Part shown: in pieces, positions 54,147-64,000 of the stretch
Layout: each line of letters opens with the position of its first letter
Position numbering within the stretch: the stretch's first letter is position 1
Source of the DNA: Fusarium oxysporum f. sp. lycopersici 4287
Taxonomy: Eukaryota > Ascomycota > Sordariomycetes > Hypocreales > Nectriaceae
Direction of reading: 5' to 3'
DNA: 64,000 nucleotides
NCBI RefSeq assembly: GCF_000149955.1
Contig: NW_017264846.1
Span: 326,609-390,608, forward strand
Program-made: the position numbers and the translations under genes
The notes under the pieces: model-generated
The model's input: the letters and a program-made list of their open reading frames with translations, nothing else
Database searches by the model: none
Told to the model about the DNA's origin: nothing

Positions 54147-55177
54147 CCCAGTCATGTACCTTGGTCGACTCTACTATTTCCACTAATCATATGTGGCTCG
54201 AGCTGCTTGCCCTCACAGCTTGCTCCGACGCTATGAGCCCAATATCTCTACTAGATATTTAAAGTCACAAACATCTACACTGTCCTCTCCGTAAACAGCG
54301 ACTGTCAACTGTCAAGCCATTAATAAAAAATCTTAGGAGAATAAGCTTTAATCATACTTCAGTCTACTGTTGGAGATTACGTGTATTCGGTTCATTGATG
54401 TGAATTGGTATATTCATGTTGTGTTCTGTTGAAATCTACCCTTTAGAGGTTTTACCATTTCGGCTGTAATCTTAAAGTATCCCTGCTTGCACGTGAGGCC
54501 CCAGCACCTGTTCAAGATCTACCAAGGGATGTGAAATTTCTTTTCCTACACTTAGAGTTCACCCAAATCTACCAATCAGAGCCTGATTAATGTACTCAGT
54601 TCCCCGCCCGTAGCGCGATGGCCAACGAAAGCTAATGAAAAGCACACGTAAAGTGGAGACTGTAGCGTTGCCTGGAATACAGGATGCTCAACAAACAAGT
54701 ATTCACCTACAAAATGATGCATAACGTGTTGTATACAGGGTCAGCGAGCCAAAAAGAAAGAAAAAGAGAAGGGGCGAAAAAAAGGCTGAGCATTCGAGAG
54801 AGATATGATCTGGCGCAGTTACGGCCCCTCTGCCTTGGGCAAAATCTGGGCGTTATTTCTGTTGACCCTTTTGAGGTGTGACAGCCAACAGCAACGTTGT
54901 CATGTGACTTATGACCATTGATTGTTGGTCAATTTTGACGCGTCTCGAGCTTTTTAATTGAACATCCTACGATAACAATCGACATCCCTCTTCATTCCTA
55001 ATCACGCGCTACGTTGATCTTACGTAAAAACAAGACTGTATTTTACTGTGCTAACACACCGCCACAGCGCGACCGTAGAGCCGTAGCTGGACGGCTAGCT
55101 ATCACCTCAAACGCTTCTTGCACTCCCAAGACTCAACCGTTACACTTATTGATCTACGTCCTCGAACGCTCCACGAA
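54147..55177. other. Intergenic, includes dispersed repeat copy 2
   Basis: Apart from the repeat at 54375-54525 there is no recognised gene. The last 200 bp should hold the promoter of the following gene. Confidence 0.45.
54375..54525. repeat. Dispersed repeat, copy 2
   Basis: This is similar to 33443-33595, in the same orientation. On the minus strand a short protein-like run DLEQVLGPHVQAGIL occurs before a stop, so the repeat may be a fragment of a coding element. Confidence 0.6.
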
Positions 55178-56564
55178 ATGGCACCTACAGAATTTCTGCA
55201 ACAATTTGAGAAGATCGAAGAGGTAGTTGCTCGATATGCTTTCAAGCTATCAAGCGTCAGATCTCCGGCTGAAATTTATAAAGAGAAGACGGACGAAATC
55301 CGGGGCCGCATCGCTCAATTATGGACAAGCTTGGAACTAGCCCCAGCGCCAGAAAAACTAAGTCTCCAAGACAGTATCGTGAAGTTAGGGGGGCAATTAA
55401 AAGAGCTGGAAATAAAATACGAGGCTGGCGTGCAGGACGAGGAGAAGGCGTACAACCGGGCATTACAAGAATTTGCAGACGCGCTCCGCTATGAACTCTT
55501 GGAAATTATTGGGCCTACGAAAATAGAGTCGTTTCTACGGAGCATCTCGAGCGAGAATTCTGACCGGCAAGACTCAAACAATGCAGTCGTTACTTGTCAG
55601 CCACACGATGCAACTCCCCAAGCGATCGGCGCCAAAGAGGCGTGCGTACCTAAAGGAATGCCCGAAAACAGGCACACAAGTCCGACGACCACTCCCGTCA
55701 GCGTAAGCGCCCAATCCATCACCCATATTCATGCTTGCCTACTGACTGTCATAGTACAAACGAAGGAGAACATCGCCAGAATCCATGGGAAGGAAACGAC
55801 GTCAGGTTGAGAAAGATGACCCTCGTACCAAACTCAGCAATTCTCTTGTCTCTTGTCCAGCTGTGAGGTCTTTGCGAAGACGAACACGGCATAGCCACAG
55901 GCGACAAGGCGACAAGAGATCTACCACGGACGAAGACTTTGAGGGCATCACAAACCCGGATGCCGGCAGCATCTATCTCGCATTTTGGGAAAAGTCCAAG
56001 GACTGGTTCGCTGTACTCCTACTTCCGATGCAAGATCTCGAAAGCGTCGGCATTTCAGGTTCGATAGAAAGTCTTGGCTTAGCAGAGGTTCTCCCTAGGT
56101 GCTACTGCGATAAGCAACATGGCTTTTCCTGGGCGGAGGGATTTAACGACGGCGAGCCTCTGGTCATGGAGCGAGAGTTCCCCGTAATGTACTTTGATGG
56201 CCAAGACTTTCCCGCCAAGAGCGCCGTCGGCTGGGTCTCTGCAAGAGATTTGAGGCAGTTCGATGCGAACAACAAGAACTCACTTGTTCCTCACATACGG
56301 TCGGTTCGCAAGTTTCTTAAGACTCGGGCAGAAAAACGTTCGCCAGAACGAGAAGTAGACAGGTCAAAGTCTGAGGCGCCTGATGCGACAGAACAGTCAT
56401 CAATAGAGGCCAACGGCTACCCGTCCACGCCTCTGAAAGGTAAATTGGTAATATACTCCCTTGATGAACTGGATCGCTTACTATGTACAGTTCCTCTTCA
56501 ACATCGCAGTTCTCAGATGGCGGCTCCTGACCAGGGCCAAGCAGACCTGCGTATTTGGATATGA
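55178..56564 (+). CDS. Conserved fungal hypothetical protein, 3' end replaced by a hAT element
   Basis: Exon 1 (55178-55702) and exon 2 (55755-56564) join in phase across a 52 bp intron (445 codons including the stop). The start MAPTEFLQQFEKIEEVVARY is the first ATG before a predicted coiled coil (residues 1-120). A basic linker (RRRTRHSHRRQGDKR) leads to a globular domain of about 130 residues: GSIYLAFWEKSKDWFAVLLL, then ESVGISGSIESLGLAEVLPR, REFPVMYFDGQDFPAKSAVG and WVSARDLRQFD. I believe related hypothetical proteins exist in Eurotiales but cannot name a family. The last seven residues (ADLRIWI) are encoded by the end of the hAT transposon, which begins at 56542, so the native C-terminus is lost. 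Confidence 0.65.
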
Positions 56565-59544
56565 TATATCGATATCAACTGTGCTATCTGGATATATCGA
56601 TATCGATATAACTCTCTGCCTCTTAAATTGATATCGAGATTGATATCCACCTAAATACCGCTCTCTGATTGGCTGAAAAGATCTTGTCAATCGATTAGAT
56701 GATGCAAAGGCTTCTGTCGCATATCACCACTAGGTTCGTGCGACTGCATATGAAACACGGGGCGTACCTTGGGGTCGCGTATCCGCTTTCACATCTGGCC
56801 TGTCGCATAATCCTAACATGAGCTCAAATAGTTGTTCCCAAACACATGGCTGTTCGATTTCTTTTGTTCTTTAGATAACTCTCATCAATTGACGGGTGCC
56901 ATCAATGATCCCTGTGGAGCCAGTTGTCTGACAACTTCTCTCAATTTCAACATCAGCACCACCATCTCAGTACTCGTTCAAACGGCCCTAGGTATTCTAG
57001 CATAATTAGCTTATCCAGGTGATTTATCGACCATGGCATCATCTCAGACCACCGCCGCCTCTACGCCCTCGATTTCGGACCAGCCCATTACTGGGACGTC
57101 TCTGGACTTTTCCCTCTTCTTCAAAGCAACATATCCTGATGAGGACACCCAGAACACCACCGGCGGGTCACGTAAGCGCAAATCCAGGGGTATGGTGATG
57201 TATCGATGTCTCCATTGCCCTGCCGATAAGCCCTAGGCGAATCGGAAGCGGGACAACGCATGGCATCACGCCCCGCGGTGCCATGCCGATATTATCTCTT
57301 CCCTCGATCGCACGCTCATTGGGGGCAGTTCTGATGTTCTAGATGATGAAAGGGAAGCCACACGCCCTCGGATTGATGCTTTCTTTCCCTCTCGTTACTC
57401 GGATGTCTCTCTCCGCCGTATGTTCGACCGCGATCGGTATTTAGATGCGATAATCAGCCTAATCACACGCCGCCGGCTTGCCTTCTCAGCAATTAACTGG
57501 GATGAGATGCAAGAGATTATGCTAGCAGCTAATCCTGCTATAGAGGACCTTTTAGTGACCAACCGAAGTGCTCTAATGCGACTGATTGATGCCACATATG
57601 AGTTATATTCTTCTCAGCTCATGGCAACTCTTCAAGCTTCCATCTCAAAGGTCCATATCCTCTCTGATCTCTGGACATCGCCACATCGCCATGGGATACT
57701 CGCCATCTCTGCGCGATGGGTTGATCAGGATCATCGGCCACAAAGGGCACTGCTAGCGATGCCGGAATGTCGTTATAGCCATAGTGGTGAAACCCAGGCA
57801 TCTCTAATTATCGATACACTGGCAAAGTACGGCATTGCTTCTAAAGTGGGCTACCATGTAGGGGATAATGCCACTTCAAATGATACCTGCTTGTCTTATC
57901 TCTCACGGCGGTTACGAGAAGACTATGGGGTACGATAGCCCTTCCCTTATCTCTGGATTAGGATTAATTGGTTGCTAGTTGACGTTTGATCCCTCTAAGC
58001 GCCGTATCCGCTGCGTCGCCCACATTATTAACCTATCCCTCCAAGCATTTCTTCTCGCGTCTTCGAAAGAGGCACTAATCGCCGCTCTTGATGCCACCGA
58101 TGATACCTCAAACGATCAGTTGTTTGCACAGTTCTACGACACCTTGCACGACGCCGGACAGACAACAAGAACAGATGAAGCCCATCAGAGAAGAAGAGCT
58201 TTGCGAAGAGGCAATCGTATACTTGAGAACTTCACTGGATGGCAGCATATCGTGCCCCTACGGAAAGTACACAACATCGCTGTCTGGATACGTAAATCTA
58301 CGCTTCATACGGCTATATGGGACGATGAAATAAAGCTCCGACTAGGTATAGATAATGCCACACGCTGGATTTCATGGTATCGATTGTTGGATAATTTTCT
58401 GCGTTACCAATCCCGTGTAAAACAGTTCCTAATTGAACATGATAGAGAGCTTCAAGACGATATCCTGCTAGCTTCAGAGTGGGAGTTTATTGAACGGACG
58501 CATCGTTTCCTACAGCCGTTTGCCTCAACTACGTTGTTGGCCGAAGGGGCGCGATCTACACTCTCCCAATCACTCTCGATAATGGATGTTTTATTGCGAC
58601 AGTACGAGAAGTATAAGGTCGGTGGCGATGTTTTTTCTTTTATCTAATTGATCGGCTAACTAATTGTCTTATTTAGGAGCTTTATAGTTCAAAGGAAAAC
58701 CATGATCCCCACATGGTACACTGCATCGATATGGGCTGGTTTGTACTTAATAAGTACTACACCTTATCAGACCAGACACCTGTATATGCCGCCGCACTCC
58801 TTCTCGATCCCTCGAAACGAAGAAAATACATTGAGCGGAATTGGCAAGAATCCTGGCACGCGCCTGCTATTGCTGCTGCCCAGCAAATTTGGCTAGATGA
58901 ATATAATGCCGCGCCAATCCCAGAATCCTTGCGGGTGCCTCTAGATGTGTCCTCTTCCTCTGGGAGGCAGCACAACGAGCTGGATGAGTTGTTGAGCGAT
59001 ATTGCTGTTACTGGTCCTATCTTAGACGACGCCGATGACTTCGAAATCTTTATTGATGCACCACCGACCCGAATAACTGGCTCTCCTCTCCAGTGGTGGC
59101 TACATCGAGATCAAAGGAAAGCATATCCGCGGTTATCCCGCATGGCAATTGATATCCTCTCAATCCCTCCTGAATCATCTGATGTTGAGTCTCACTTCTC
59201 ATCGGCGCGGCGTACGCTATCATGGGATAGAGAGAGCATGACCTGCGAGAACCTGGCGAAGGTTGAGTGTGTGGGCAACTGGATGCGCGAGGGTATCATT
59301 GTACCCAAGTCTCACGGTGGCAGGGGCGTTATTTCCAGCGTTGCTGTTGAATTTAGCGTTGAAACAGAGGCAGAGGACTTTCTAGATTAGGGTACTTTCT
59401 TGTTCTTTCTTCTAGCCTACAAGAATTATATGTGGTTTATCTGGATATCAACCTTGCTAAAGTGGCTATGTGGCTGTATGGATATCTACCTGGATATCGA
59501 TATAAGGGCCAGAATTTCGGTGGATATCGATATACGCAGGTCTG
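56542..59544 (+). mobile_element. hAT transposon (3.0 kb)
   Basis: The ends are CAGACCTGCGTAT at 56542 and its exact complement ATACGCAGGTCTG at 59544. Just inside each end lie several GATATCGATATC-type palindromes, typical subterminal binding sites. The eight bases outside (GGGCCAAG and AGTTATTG) do not match, so the expected 8-bp duplication is absent and one flank has been rearranged. Confidence 0.82.
57033..59390 (+). pseudogene. hAT transposase, one internal stop
   Basis: Three exons (57033-57929, 57979-58617, 58677-59390; introns 49 and 59 bp) give 750 codons. The N-terminal BED-type finger (YRCLHCPADKP, then NRKRDNAWHHAPRCH) contains a single in-frame TAG at 57234-57236 in place of what is probably a Trp codon. 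The RNase H-like region holds VHILSDLWTSPHRHGILAIS and KVGYHVGDNATSND. The C-terminal hAT dimerisation domain reads SSDVESHFSSARRTLSWDRE. Everything except the one stop looks functional. Confidence 0.85.
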
Positions 59545-59566
59545 AGTTATTGCAAGCCTCTTAGAT

Positions 59567-61310
59567 AAGAGGAAAAGTAGGGGCAGGCGAAGCTGGATTG
59601 GAAACCATGGCTGGTTCCTAGCAGAGTTGAGGAAAGATAATACGTCCAGTGGGGATATCTGGTGTTGCCGGCTCTGCGATGATAAGAATGCACCGCGATT
59701 TTTTAATGCTCAGTCGACATCATCGGCATCAGCTCATCTTTTCAAGTTCGTGGTACTTCTCATTTCCGGGCTATCACTAACGGTTCTTAGAGCTCATGGG
59801 ATCACCGAGACCTTTGAAGCGGGTTCATCTGGTGACTCTTCAGTTATCGATCTCCAGAGAAATGCATCCAAGAAACGGCCCGCCTCTTCTTCCTTCCTTC
59901 TTCCTCGAGCAAAGATGGCACGGATTAGAGAGCTCTCTGTTGGTTATATCGTTGATTCTAATCTCCCCTTTACTACCTTTGAGAGTACCTATCTGCAGGA
60001 GCTGTTCCGTCAGCTGGACTCTGATCTTTATGCTCAGGTGCCCTGGGGTCGAACTGCAACTAAGAAAGATCTAGAGGACATACTCGTTTCAAAGAAAGCG
60101 GCTATCAAGGAGGAACTCAATAATACTGTTACCCAGATACATCGACCTCTGGACCTCTCCCAACAGATTAGCTTTTATTTCCATTTTTGGTCACTTTATC
60201 GATCGGAGACACTTACATCAAAGCCGGCTGCTGGCTTTCAAGAGGCAGATCGGATCTCACGCCGGCGAGAACATCGCTTACACCATAAGGAACGTGGTCC
60301 GTGATTGGGGTATCGATGGTAAGCTCGGGGTCTCGATCTGTGATAATGCGGCCAGTAATGATGTTTGCTTGCGAAACCTCTACACAACTCTCGATGCCTC
60401 GATAACTCGAGCGGACACGGAGGCACGAAGGATGCGATGTTTCGGTCATATTCTAAACCTTGTTGCTCAAGCCTTCCTCTACGGCGATGATGCAGCTTCT
60501 TTCGAATTTCAGTCTGAGGCTTATGACATGTTAGAGCGGGTTGAAGAAGACCTCGAACACTGGCGAGCCAAGGGTCCGGTTGGGAAGCTTCACAATATCG
60601 TCAAGTTCATCCGAGCCTCTCCGCAACGCACCGAAGCTTTCAAAGCACATGCAAGGGAGCAGGAGGAGGTAGACACATATAAGCTTGCAGAAGAATCAAC
60701 TGCCGAGCTCGAAGTCATACAGAACAACGCTACGAGATGGAACTCGACTTACATGATGATTGAGCGTGCCTTAGTCAAGCAGTCTGAGCTCAACAGCTTC
60801 ATTCAGGAGTTAGGGCTAGAAGCAGACGCCTCAAAAAGGGTTCCCACGGCTGATGTTCTGACGTCTGATGACTGGAAGGTCCTCAGGGAAGTTAGTCATA
60901 TCTTGGAGCCGGTCTACAATATGACGATGAGAACACAGGGATGGGGTACAAGCGGGGGTCACGGCCGGCTCTGGGAAGTCATGACAGGAATGGAGTTTGT
61001 CCTAGAACATCTCGAAGACTGGAGGGTTCTCTATGAGGATCAAACTGCTGATCCGGCTGCGGAAGAAAGGTATACAACCCAGGGGGAGGAAGCTGGACCG
61101 GCCATGGGTGTGACACCAACACTTTCGCGGCAACCGACAGTCGGACAAATCCGGGAGCGACCCTCACGGCAGTCACGATTACCATCACGACTTCAAGGAT
61201 ACGAAATTACACCATTGCGCCGCCGTCGCGAAACGACTCTTCCAGCTCGCCCACCCGCCAACTCACAGTTTAATGAAGATGCGCTTCCTGTAAAGCGTGT
61301 CTTGCCTTAA
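59567..61310 (+). pseudogene. Second hAT transposase, deleted and frameshifted
   Basis: A BED finger can be read across an intron near 59746-59791 (WCCRLCDDKNAPRFFNAQ, then SAHLF and HGI). The catalytic part resembles that of other fungal hATs: RELSVGYIVDSNLPFTTFES, VSICDNAASNDVCLRNL, CFGHILNLVAQAFLYG and NNATRWNSTYMMIERAL. Between SETLTSKPAAGFQ and the next block an internal deletion and frameshift remove about 60 residues. The C-terminus ends in a low-complexity tail at 61310 without the dimerisation domain. Confidence 0.78.
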
Positions 61311-61350
61311 TTTTATTGTATTTTCTGTTCCAAGGCTTTTTCTAGATAAG

Positions 61351-62349
61351 TCATGTCATAAATAAGCTTGCCTGACGATAGAGGCTCGCCGAGCATGTAT
61401 CATTGGATGAGGCTTTATCGCAGACATCCGCGCCAGTCCTATCTCGTATCCCATACTCGCCCAAGATATCATATATTGTCGCTGCTTGGTTGTCTCCGGA
61501 ATGAGGTCCCCATACACGGCGTAGAGCAAGGAGTCGCGATTGGACTTGATAGGAGGCGTCGAGATAGTGGGCGTGGAGGCCAAGGAAAGCATACTGGTTT
61601 GGAAGTCCATAGGTCAAACCTAAAGCTAATCCTTGTGACCGCCTTCTGCAATTGACTTGATATTACTCCCTTCTTTACCTCGAATAATTTCCGCATAGTA
61701 TCACGCACTGACTGCCGACTCCACGGTACCTCTTTTGCTAATAATGCATCATGTAAATCGAGCATTCGGCGCAAGTACGGATTCGATGGCGCCGTGAATG
61801 GAAGATTGGCAGTAACGATCCAGCCGACCGTCAACTCTTTCGCTTTATTGACATTCGATCTTGCAGTAGGAGACTCCAAGCAACGCCGCTTCGAGGCTAG
61901 GTGAATGTCAGCGCGAGACGAATACGAATCTTTATCTGCATTGTTATCCGCCTCGGTGATCATATGAGACCTACATCCCGTAAGACAATGGAGAAGGGAT
62001 AAAGATCAGGCTCGTATAGATACCATTTACCTTCGGAGGTGCTCAATTGGCGATGTTGTATTTGTGGCGACGAATAATGAGCTTTTGCCTCGTTTATCAC
62101 ATTTCGAGCATACCGGTACCCAGTAGGTCTGCAACGTCCGTAAATCAGGACTGACTTCTGTAAGAAAGAAGCCATGGGCTTGGATCTAACTCCTTCGACC
62201 TTTGCGATTCTTATTGGCAATTTATTCTTCTGGTATATATTTCTTGCAGCCGATCTGGACAGTTGGGAGGTCGGCGAGGGTCGTTCTTCCAGCTTCAGTC
62301 TTGATGGACGCAGCGTCAAGCTGCCGCTTGAGTGATTTGCGCTGGCCAC
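61351..62349 (-). pseudogene. Third hAT transposase, N-terminal half, inverted
   Basis: Read on the minus strand, pieces in several frames match the second hAT: SWIGEHGFFLTEV and CSKCDKRGKSSLFVATNTTS in the BED region, KAKELTVGWIVTANLPFTAP, LLAKEVPWSRQSVRDTMRKL and FDLWTSKPV. After a frameshift near 61600 comes AFLGLHAHYLDASYQVQSRL, and YGIRDRTGADVCDKASSNDT follows. It stops where the second hAT copy begins its most conserved block. It faces the second hAT copy tail to tail. Confidence 0.75.
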
Positions 62350-62494
62350 TAATTCCCAGAAGCGATTCTAACGACTGTTGTTGTGCTGCCATAGCGGGTT
62401 ACCGGCGAATCGCGGATTACAGATGCTTCTCGTCAGGGAGCGACGTTAATTCTGAACTAGGTGTTTCCACCACGCGAGCGAACGCAAAACACGT

Positions 62495-62868
62495 ACTTGG
62501 GTAGGGCCTAGAGATCGGCCGACCCCGTACTATTCATCAAGTCACCAGTGACCGTGCCTATAGCACGGGGGGTACGGTGATAGGGAAAAGGGTCGGCTGA
62601 CTGGGGAATAAAAATACATATATTTCCATAGCAATTAGTATGAGATAGAAGGTATCTCTGTGTCCAAATTTCTCCGTGAATATCACATGGTTTTTTAAAA
62701 TCTAGATATTTTCTTTTATTAAGCTATCTCTTATTAAATAAGGTATCTTTCTTTTCCTCAGTCAACCGACCCTTTGCCTGGTCAGGCTACCCCCGGTGCC
62801 TGACCCTCTGGCACCATGGGTGGATAGGGTAAGGCAAAGGGGGGCCGGTCTCTAGGCCCTACCCAAGT
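62495..62868. mobile_element. MITE of another family (374 bp)
   Basis: The inverted repeats begin ACTTGGGTAGGGCCTAGAGA at 62495 and end in the complement at 62868 over about 28 bp. The interior is non-coding, with an AT-rich middle. It interrupts the Zn2Cys6 factor gene within its PSKWT segment. Confidence 0.75.
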
Positions 62869-63716
62869 AGTCCACTTTGAAGGAACAACTTCACCTATTC
62901 TAGGGTCGGCAATAGAGGCTGCGTGAACCGGCCTCAAGTACTGGGCTTTATAATTTTCTTCGGATTCCGACAGCCCGGGGACACTGAGATTGCCGGCGTG
63001 ATCGTTTTCATTCCGCTCGTGAATCAAGGAGTGTATAAAAGGTTCGTCGGAGTTTGGAAGTATAAGGGCTTCAGGGGTGATTAAAGAAACTGATAGCGAC
63101 ACCTGGTTTCGGGTCCAGGTGAACTTGAAGAAGGAGATCGGCTGTGCTGAGTTGACGCGCGATAGCCTCGGCCTCAGCACCGGCTCGAATGCGACGGACA
63201 ATCTCGTGGACTTCGGCCTCTGGCCGAGTCTGTATAGCACGATAGACAACGGCAGCAGGATGCGACACTTCAAGCGCTTCTAACCTCTCCCTAAAATTAC
63301 CCTCAGATGTTTGCCGGTAAACACAATCGATGTGCTTTGCTCGACACTGAGAACATGTCGGCCGAGCACCGTTGCACTATGCAAACCATTCAACCCACGT
63401 TTATATGAACCTCCAAGAGAAGGGCTACTTCCTGAGGGCTAAGAGACAGAGTTTGGTAGTGGCATACCTTGCTTTTCCGTCGTCGACAGGACTCGCAAGC
63501 TAAAGATGTAGAAACTCTTCTTCGTGCTAAGGAAGCTGTTCGATGCCCGGCATGGGTCACTGCCGGATGAGAGCGCGGAGCTGGGAGCAAAGGTCGGAGA
63601 TCAGTCCCCTGACTTGATTCCTGTGTTGACAAGGTCGAGGAATCTGAGAAATTGGAAGTTCTGTTTGCCATCATATTTGACGTTAGTGACGGGTTGCGGC
63701 ATTGAAATATATGCAA
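62869..63716 (-). pseudogene. Zn2Cys6 transcription factor, truncated by a MITE
   Basis: Exon 1 (63716-63468) ends in CESCRRRKSK, and a 91 bp intron (63377-63467) joins it to CNGARPTCSQCRAKHIDC. The result is a complete C-x2-C-x6-C-x6-C-x2-C-x6-C binuclear zinc cluster. Next come a linker and helix (FRERLEALEVSHPAAVVYRA, EIVRRIRAGAEAEAIARQL). Near 63100 the frame changes, so either a third splice or a frameshift is needed. The continuation is IADPRIGEVVPSKWTT, typical of the region before the fungal-specific regulatory domain. The MITE follows at once, and the regulatory domain is not found beyond it. Confidence 0.78.
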
Positions 63717-64000
63717 GGCTACGGCCTCCAGCTATTCAACGGCTGGGCCCCAAAACATCGAAAGCGTGGGAGAATCAGAGAGAGGCTAGATAGGTGTCGC
63801 ACTAAGCGTGCTTAAAGGTAGAGTGAATATGATGAGCAGCAGCAAAATGTGTTGATTGATGTCTTAAGTTGTCTCTTGTGCGGGGTATTCCATCCCGCAG
63901 AGTTACTTAAAGCATACAGCTAGATTACTAATGCCTACCCTGCGACACACCCCCTCAGATTTCACTCTGTATCAGATGAGATCTGTATATCATCTTGATC
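63717..64000. other. Upstream flank of the Zn2Cys6 gene
   Basis: Nothing coding is recognised in the last 280 bases. They should include the promoter of the zinc-cluster gene. Confidence 0.4.

Noticed and set aside
1..64000. tRNA and rRNA genes
   Set aside because: I scanned by eye for the T-loop GGTTCGAATCC-type box with a matching acceptor stem and saw no convincing candidate. A dedicated search would be decisive.

Overview
The window looks like a transposon-rich compartment of a filamentous ascomycete genome, most likely a eurotiomycete of the Aspergillus/Penicillium type. Evidence: short introns of 47-94 bp with GT-AG ends, typical fungal families (NmrA-like reductase, MARVEL protein, NsdD-type GATA factor, Zn2Cys6 factor, DUF7053, berberine-bridge-like oxidase), a typical fungal transposon set (Fot/pogo DDE elements, piggyBac, hAT, solo LTRs, MITEs), and decay mostly of C-to-T or G-to-A type, as expected from repeat-induced point mutation (RIP). 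Function calls rest on motifs and on my recall of the families; no search was run.

Layout. 1-6.2 kb: gene-poor, with a decayed gene and a DUF7053 gene. 6.2-10.5 kb: an LTR interrupted by a pogo element, then a truncated MFS drug transporter and a copia scrap. 11-17.4 kb: an NmrA-like reductase, a piggyBac copy one stop codon from intact, and a secreted FAD oxidoreductase of six exons. 17.7-23 kb: a lactate dehydrogenase pseudogene split by two related DDE elements. 24.5-27.6 kb: remains of a pyruvate decarboxylase-like gene and a phospholipase B gene joined through an LTR that itself carries a Fot element. 28-36 kb: MARVEL protein, SREBP-type bHLH factor, a Fot copy, and an intact secreted S33-type hydrolase. 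37-41.3 kb: a decayed FAD oxidase and an nsdD-like GATA factor. 42-46.4 kb: a junkyard of broken elements, with two MITEs of exactly the same length in an AT-rich, RIP-like island. 46.5-50.1 kb: an uninterrupted 1196-residue gene fusing a complete Mre11/SbcD nuclease to a complete Rad50/SbcC ATPase. 50.3-54.1 kb: two full-length-ORF Fot transposases facing away from each other across a 100-N gap. 55-64 kb: a conserved fungal gene cut by a hAT element, two further hAT remnants, and a Zn2Cys6 factor truncated by a MITE.

The most unusual item is the Mre11-Rad50 fusion. Fungi carry the two proteins as separate nuclear genes. This copy is intronless, keeps every catalytic motif of both enzymes, shows no CxxC zinc hook, and has escaped the damage seen in the AT-rich island about 1 kb upstream. 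The host-type genes do not form one pathway. NmrA-like, FAD oxidoreductase, BBE-like, Zn2Cys6 and MFS genes are typical of secondary-metabolite surroundings, but no polyketide synthase, NRPS or terpene gene is visible.
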